Assembly: GCA_902459845.2 (NCBI GenBank)
Contig: CABPSV020000099.1
Location: 5,001-30,408, forward strand
Source of the DNA: Hepatocystis sp. ex Piliocolobus tephrosceles
Taxonomy: Eukaryota; Apicomplexa; Aconoidasida; Haemosporida; Plasmodiidae
Reading direction: 5' to 3'
Length of the DNA stretch: 25,408 bases
Below, piece after piece: positions 21,858-25,408 of the stretch; the first letter of the stretch is position 1; the number at the start of each line of letters is the position of its first letter. The notes under the pieces were generated by a model. That model was not told where the DNA came from. It saw only the letters and a list, made by a program, of their open reading frames with translations, and did no database searches. A program made the position numbers and the translations under genes.

Positions 21858-23737
21858 AAAGTAGAAGCGGCTACATCACCAGTTGACCCTCTACGATTTA
21901 ACGCGTTTTCCAAATATACCTCTCTAATAGTATCAAAATAAATCGATTTCAAAAAATTGTTATTGATATTGTCCATATATTGAATGAACACGTCTTTTTC
22001 TTCATTAAAAATCTGCTCAAGCAACAACAAAAGCGAATAAAGATAAAAAAATAAATGATTTACTGCCATTTTCCGTATTTCGTCCGTATTGTATAAAAAA
22101 AATAATTCATTTTTGTTATATAAACTGTTCTCTAATGATTTGTTAATATAGCTATTTATATTTTTCTTCAACGGGTGTATACTTTTTAATAATAAAAATA
22201 ATAATAAGTTTACTCCATATACATATTTCAAAGATGGTTTTGTTAAACATAGATTTAAAAATTGTTGAAAAAGTGTTAACATTTTTTCATTTACTTCCAT
22301 AATAGGAACACAATCAATAAAATATAATAAACTGAAATATAAAAACTGTTCATTTGTTTTTCCATATTTTTCCATAATATCTAAAAAACAAGGTGTAAAA
22401 ACTGTGTTAATATCTTTATTATTTTTTACAATGCTACAACACATTCTTATAAATTTTAATGCAGTCAATTTTACCTCCTCATTTAAATCATTTTTTAAAT
22501 AATTAATCAAACAGTCTTTATTTAATATTACTATTTCTTTGATTTCGTTATCCTTCTTAGATGAAAGTAAATAAGTTATACTTTTTAAAAATATGAGTTT
22601 CTCATTAAATTTTACTATATTCAATTTTTTATTCTGCTCAAATAACATTTTTAATATATTACTATGATCATTATTCATATGAAATTTATAAAAAAGTGTA
22701 ACATATAAAAATTCACAATCGTGTATATCCTTATTTTTTTTTAAATTAATGATAGTATTCAATAAATTATAAAAATGTTCTTGTTGATATAATTTACAGT
22801 AATAATAAAAAGGACCTGTATTTAGTAAAACCTGTTTATCATACCTCTGAAAATAGCTTAAAATAGTGTCAAAAATTGAATTATTTTTCCATTCTTTAAA
22901 TATATACTTAAAACATGTATTCACTTTTAGTAATATTTCTTTATTGCTGTTTAATAAATTCAAAAAATAGTCAGAAAATAGTTTCATATATTTATTGATA
23001 TCTAATATATAACTGTAGTGAGCATTTTCATATACAAAACAACTAAACGATTCAATAATTATATAAAAAAAAAAATTACCATCTTTTTTTTTGTTATTCA
23101 AATTTAGTATAAATTCAATCTCTTTTTCATTTTTTACCTTTCTCATTTCAACAGAACTGTTCAAACTTTTTTCTGCATTGTTTTTACAAATATTATGAAA
23201 TAATGTTATTAGCTTAGTTAATACACTATGTTTAATCATGCAAAACTTTTTATTCAAATTGTCTAATATATCATTCGTATAAAACAATTTATCTATAAAT
23301 TCTAAACAATAAATAAATAGATTACTAAATGCTGATATCTGTTGTAAATCGGATATAATATTTTCGTATTCTGAACAAAAATGTAAAATCCTTTTACAAA
23401 TAAACGCTTTCTCAAAATGGCTAAATAATCGACTCTCTAACATTTTCAATATATATTTAAATAAAACATTTTTCAAACGATCGTTAGTAATATTTTCCAC
23501 ATTATTTAATATCTCACCAAATAATTTCAAACAAATATGTAAATGACTTTTTAAATAATTACCTTCTGTAATAAAAAATAAAAAATTAATAACATCACAA
23601 ATGTCTTCCGTATTTTTAGAACCCAACACATTTTCAAGATTCACTTTAATATTGTCAATCAATACTTTATTCACCTCTTTCTTAACATAAACAAACTCGT
23701 ATATACTGGTTTTATCACTTTTTGCAATTTCCTCCAT
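12225..23737 (-). CDS. GCN1: GCN1, HEAT-repeat activator of the eIF2alpha kinase GCN2
   Basis: GCN1 binds ribosomes and the GCN2 kinase to switch on eIF2alpha phosphorylation when uncharged tRNA accumulates, and also acts on collided ribosomes. The coding exons are 23737-13193 (3515 codons) and 12401-12225 (58 codons plus stop), 3573 aa in total; other GCN1 proteins are about 2,600-2,700 aa. Both exon junctions are phase 0, with donor CTG|GTATTG and acceptor TTTTTAG|GGAG. The eEF3-like HEAT core at about residues 1850-2900 supports the call. LNDAIPEIRYLTAKVIG resembles human LLDPVPEVRTVSAKALG, SSVEKSGIALCLSSILA resembles SSVDRSGAAQGLAEVMA, and LNDINENIRDITFRACKVLI resembles LADENEFVRDTALRAGQRVI. 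The extra length is low-complexity inserts: poly-Thr near 627-645, 13-residue repeats near 916-968, Ser/Asp/Gly near 1563-1620, NEK/NKKA near 1760-1815, DVSDEVSG near 2273-2315 and GTGV near 2875-2893. It starts at MEEIAKSDK. In Plasmodium the likely partner is the GCN2-like kinase eIK1, by family knowledge. Confidence 0.9.
12402..13192 (-). other. GCN1 intron, 791 bp, almost filled by a minisatellite
   Basis: On the minus strand the intron begins GTATTG at 13192 and ends CATTTTTAG at 12402. Removing it joins AQVFRQL to GEKSIVYILELYSED in phase 0 and gives a hydrophilic C terminus ending SDSELEQ. Without removal the frame runs through the repeat and then into an unrelated frame ending at 12329. 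The array starts about 2 nt inside the donor. Confidence 0.88.
12501..13191. repeat. 15-16 bp minisatellite in the GCN1 intron, roughly 40 units
   Basis: The main unit is ATGGCCAAACAAAAAA on the + strand. Variants include ATGGACAAACGCAAAA, ATGAACAAACGCAAAA and a few with AAAAGGCC or AAAAGC. Variants are interleaved in higher-order patterns. The T content of the + strand is almost limited to the ATG of each unit, so the strand bias is extreme. No variant contains a stop codon on either strand, and the unit length is not a multiple of three, so all frames are open for long distances. It is richer in G+C than its surroundings because of GGCC. Confidence 0.95.
15059..15112 (-). repeat. coding 18-bp repeat (GTGV) in GCN1
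   Basis: CCTGTACCCACT-type units encode GTGVGTGVGTGVGTAVGT in the minus-strand GCN1 frame. It is a short insert in the C-terminal HEAT part and probably a surface loop. Confidence 0.85.
16795..16920 (-). repeat. coding DVS(D/G) repeat in GCN1
   Basis: Units of 12 bp of TCACTTACGTCG type encode SGDVSDDVSDDVSDEVSGDV and similar at about residues 2273-2315. A long Ser/Asp/Glu region follows to about residue 2430. Together they form a large disordered acidic insert between two well-conserved HEAT blocks (LNDAIPEIR and EGLIGFF). Confidence 0.9.
18295..18460 (-). repeat. coding 15-21 bp Lys/Asn/Ala repeat in GCN1
   Basis: The minus strand encodes KVVNEKVANEKVVNEKVANK and then KKAANEKITNKKAANEKTTN. 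It is an insert rich in Lys, Asn and Ala at about residues 1760-1815, just before the conserved HEAT core. Confidence 0.88.
20836..20997 (-). repeat. coding 39-bp repeat in GCN1, four units
   Basis: The unit encodes VETASVISATNDK; the last copy in the reading direction is diverged (VVSATNDRVEADS). It lies at about residues 916-968, in the N-terminal half. Near identity of the DNA units points to recent expansion. Confidence 0.92.
21802..21857 (-). repeat. coding (ACT)n run encoding poly-Thr in GCN1
   Basis: AGT repeats on the + strand, read as ACT on the minus strand, encode a run of about 16 Thr interrupted by Ala, near residues 627-645. The tract is nearly pure at the DNA level, so its length is likely to vary between isolates. 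Confidence 0.92.
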
Positions 23738-23744
23738 TGTTTTG

Positions 23745-23775
<31 letters not shown>

Positions 23776-23794
23776 TTTTTTTTTTTTTTTTTTT
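23738..23794 (-). promoter_or_regulatory. (AAAAC)n leader directly before the GCN1 start codon
   Basis: In the GCN1 sense the DNA reads about 25 A residues, then seven C residues at 5-bp spacing in A, ending ACAATGG. The pure A-rich context suits Plasmodium translation starts (AAAATG). The leader is expected to be unstructured. Whether it is transcribed as 5' UTR is inferred. Confidence 0.6.
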
Positions 23795-24125
23795 AACCGA
23801 CCAAATCTATCAAAAACAGTATAAATTTTTTTTTTTTTTTTTTGGTACTATAAAATTTCAGTATTTAACTGGTAAACATTTAACTAATTAATATTTAGCT
23901 AGATAATATTTAGTTTGATTATTAGTTGAATGACTATTATGTTTGGGAGTTATTAAAATTAGTTTTATGACCACAGGTTTGATGAATTGCAATAAAAAAA
24001 ATTCGTATGTTTATATATAAGTTTTGTTTTAGCTATACATATGTATACATATTTGTACGTGTACACATGTACATATATTTAACTGTGAGTCCTATTTATG
24101 TAGCACTCCAATAGGTACTAAAATA

Positions 24126-24287
24126 ATGAACATACGAAATGGTACACGAAATGATGCACAAAATGGTGCGCAAAATGATGCAATAAATAATGCGCAAAAT
24201 GATGCAATAAATAATGCGCAAAATGATGCAATAAATAATGCGCAAAATAATGCGCAAAATAATGCGCAAAATGGAGAACAACACTAA
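24126..24287 (+). CDS. small Asn/Ala/Gln repeat ORF, 53 aa; candidate gene, exon or pseudogene
   Basis: ATG 24126 begins MNIRNGTRNDAQNGAQ and then repeats the 8-residue unit NDAINNAQ three times, followed by NNAQ units and the end NGEQH. The 24-bp period keeps the frame. The other two + frames are broken by TGA or TAA in each unit, so only this frame is open. The frame is open upstream from about 24036. After the TAA at 24285-24287 the same frame continues with FNNIQNDIMFKTKS, which still looks repeat-like, so the stop may be a lesion. Asn-rich units of this kind are typical of Plasmodium coding DNA. No signal peptide or partner exon is visible (an acceptor-like CCAATAG lies at 24108-24114). 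It could also be a chance open minisatellite. Confidence 0.35.
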   Translation: MNIRNGTRNDAQNGAQNDAINNAQNDAINNAQNDAINNAQNNAQNNAQNGEQH

Positions 24288-24491
24288 TTCAATAATATAC
24301 AGAATGATATTATGTTTAAAACAAAAAGTTTATTTATATGCTCTAAACCTATTAATGCATATTTTTAGTACGTAAGTAATTATGTACATATATTTATGTA
24401 ATATTTGTTGTGTATAACAATTTAATAAAATATATACATTGTTTTTCTCTATGTAATATATATTTTATGTTTTTACTTCATAAGCCTCAGT

Positions 24492-24528
<37 letters not shown>

Positions 24529-24575
24529 AATTTATAAATACACACGGTTATATATGCATTTATATGTTGTATTCA

Positions 24576-24740
24576 TATGCGCTTATGTATATATGTTATA
24601 TGCGCTTATGTATGTATTTGTATAGGCTTATGTATGTATTTGTATAGGCTTATGTATGTATTTGTATGGGCTTATGTATGTATTTGTATGGGCTTATGTA
24701 TATATTCGTATGCGCTTATGTATATATTTTATATGCGTTC
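24576..24740. repeat. 22-bp tandem repeat, about 7-8 units
   Basis: The unit is close to GGCTTATGTATGTATTTGTA plus TA; outer units change GGGC to GCGC and become more AT-rich. The period is not a multiple of three, and it is noncoding as far as I can see. Confidence 0.88.
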
Positions 24741-24849
24741 AAGAATAAAACATATTCTTACACAATAACACTATCATGAATGTTAAAATATGCTTTTTTT
24801 TTTTTTTTTTTTTTTTTTTTTTCAGTTTAATGCAATTTTCTTAACAAAA

Positions 24850-24960
24850 AAAAATGAAAAAAATTGAAAAAAAATGAATAAAAATGAAAACAAATAAAAA
24901 CAAATAAAAACAAATGAAAACAAATCAAAACAAATGAAAACAAATGAAAGCAAGTGAAGA
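24850..24960. repeat. 10-11 bp A-rich array (AAACAAATGA / AAAAATGAAA)
   Basis: Units AAACAAATAA, AAACAAATGA and AAAAAATGAA follow each other across about 110 bp. The sequence has almost no C or G and is noncoding in appearance. Confidence 0.75.
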
Positions 24961-25032
24961 ATAAACAATATGCTTACATAAATGTATATTTGTATATTCC
25001 AAAAAAAAATAAATTATGAAAATAACACTTAA

Positions 25033-25115
25033 GCATTTGTTTTAACGAATTTGTTTTAACGAATTTTTTATAACGTATCTTTTTTAACGTATCTTTTTTA
25101 ACGTATCTTTTTTAA
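25033..25115. repeat. 14-bp array AACGTATCTTTTTT and related units
   Basis: Three to four units of AACGTATCTTTTTT are preceded by related AACGAATTTGTTTT units and followed by AACGTG and a T tract of more than 30 nt. It is noncoding. Confidence 0.85.
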
Positions 25116-25118
25116 CGT

Positions 25119-25153
<35 letters not shown>

Positions 25154-25255
25154 ACAGTGCAGTGTTAAATACTTAAGCTACGCAGTCAACGAAATAATAT
25201 TTATTTTTTTATATAGAACAAGTGATTCATTTTAACATATTTTATTAAATTCTTC

Positions 25256-25256
<1 letters not shown>

Positions 25257-25339
<83 letters not shown>
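25257..25339. repeat. 83-nt uninterrupted poly(A) tract
   Basis: Eighty-three A residues run without interruption. This is the longest homopolymer in the window. Length accuracy depends on the sequencing method. It separates the upstream region from a terminal 14-bp array. Confidence 0.95.
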
Positions 25340-25340
<1 letters not shown>

Positions 25341-25347
25341 ATCATAT

Positions 25348-25408
25348 TAGTAAGAATCACATAGTAAGAATCACATAGTAAGAATCACATAGTAAGAATC
25401 ACATAGTA
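25348..25408. repeat. 14-bp array TAGTAAGAATCACA, cut by the window end
   Basis: Four exact units plus TAGTA run to the last base of the window. The array continues beyond it or marks an assembly edge. Confidence 0.93.

Larger units (their letters stand above)
23738..25408. other. region upstream of GCN1, repeat-rich, no clear large gene
   Basis: This 1.67-kb region contains (TTTTG)n and poly(T) next to the GCN1 start, a small Asn-repeat ORF, (TA)n at about 24495-24526, a 22-bp array, T tracts at about 24794-24822 and 25110-25149, 10- and 14-bp arrays and an 83-nt A tract. It should hold the GCN1 promoter. Apart from the ORF at 24126 I see no coding signal. Confidence 0.7.

Noticed and set aside
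24096..24284. Minus-strand ORF with IILRIIYC repeats
   Set aside because: It is the antisense of the Asn/Ala/Gln array; the plus frame has the composition expected of Plasmodium coding repeats.

Overview
The window is nuclear DNA of an apicomplexan, almost certainly Plasmodium. It is extremely AT-rich, has A/T homopolymers of 20-83 nt, long (TA)n runs, and proteins interrupted by Asn-, Lys-, Gly- and Asp-rich low complexity. It also has short introns with T-rich acceptors and an AP2-domain protein. The species cannot be fixed from sequence alone. The many 14-24 bp minisatellites outside exons would suit a non-falciparum species, but that is a guess. The window probably lies inside a chromosome: I see only core genes, no tRNA or rRNA, no telomere repeat and no subtelomeric family that I can recognise.

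Layout from left to right. (1) About 73-986, +: a spliced gene for the small RNA polymerase subunit of the RPB11/RPAC2 family, most like RPAC2 (AC19); its 5' end is uncertain. (2) 987-2271: intergenic, with an imperfect 204-bp tandem duplication. (3) 2272-6870, +: a Ctf4/AND-1/WDHD1 homologue, a replisome adaptor with a WD40 domain, long repetitive linkers, a SepB-type propeller and a helical region. (4) 6871-8032: a convergent intergenic region full of 21-, 16- and 14-bp arrays. (5) 8033-9337, -: a basic 434-residue protein that I do not recognise. (6) 9338-10566: a divergent promoter region. (7) 10567-11592, +: a 341-residue protein with one C-terminal AP2 domain and a leader without acidic residues. 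(8) 11593-12224: a short convergent spacer. (9) 12225-23737, -: GCN1, the giant HEAT-repeat activator of the eIF2alpha kinase GCN2. The coding part is two exons, 13193-23737 and 12225-12401, giving 3573 aa. The intron between them is almost entirely a 15-16 bp minisatellite that is open in every frame, so a naive ORF call gives a false 3802-aa protein with a hydrophobic tail. (10) 23738-25408: the GCN1 upstream region with many simple repeats and a small in-frame Asn/Ala/Gln-repeat ORF at 24126-24287.

The genes do not form an operon-like system. They cover housekeeping transcription (RPAC2), replication (Ctf4), the amino-acid stress response (GCN1) and two basic proteins that share a divergent promoter region. 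The most interesting points are the GCN1 intron array, the hidden terminal exons of GCN1 and RPAC2, the paired PIP-like motifs at the Ctf4 C terminus, the possible organellar role of the AP2 protein, and the unlisted Asn-repeat ORF.
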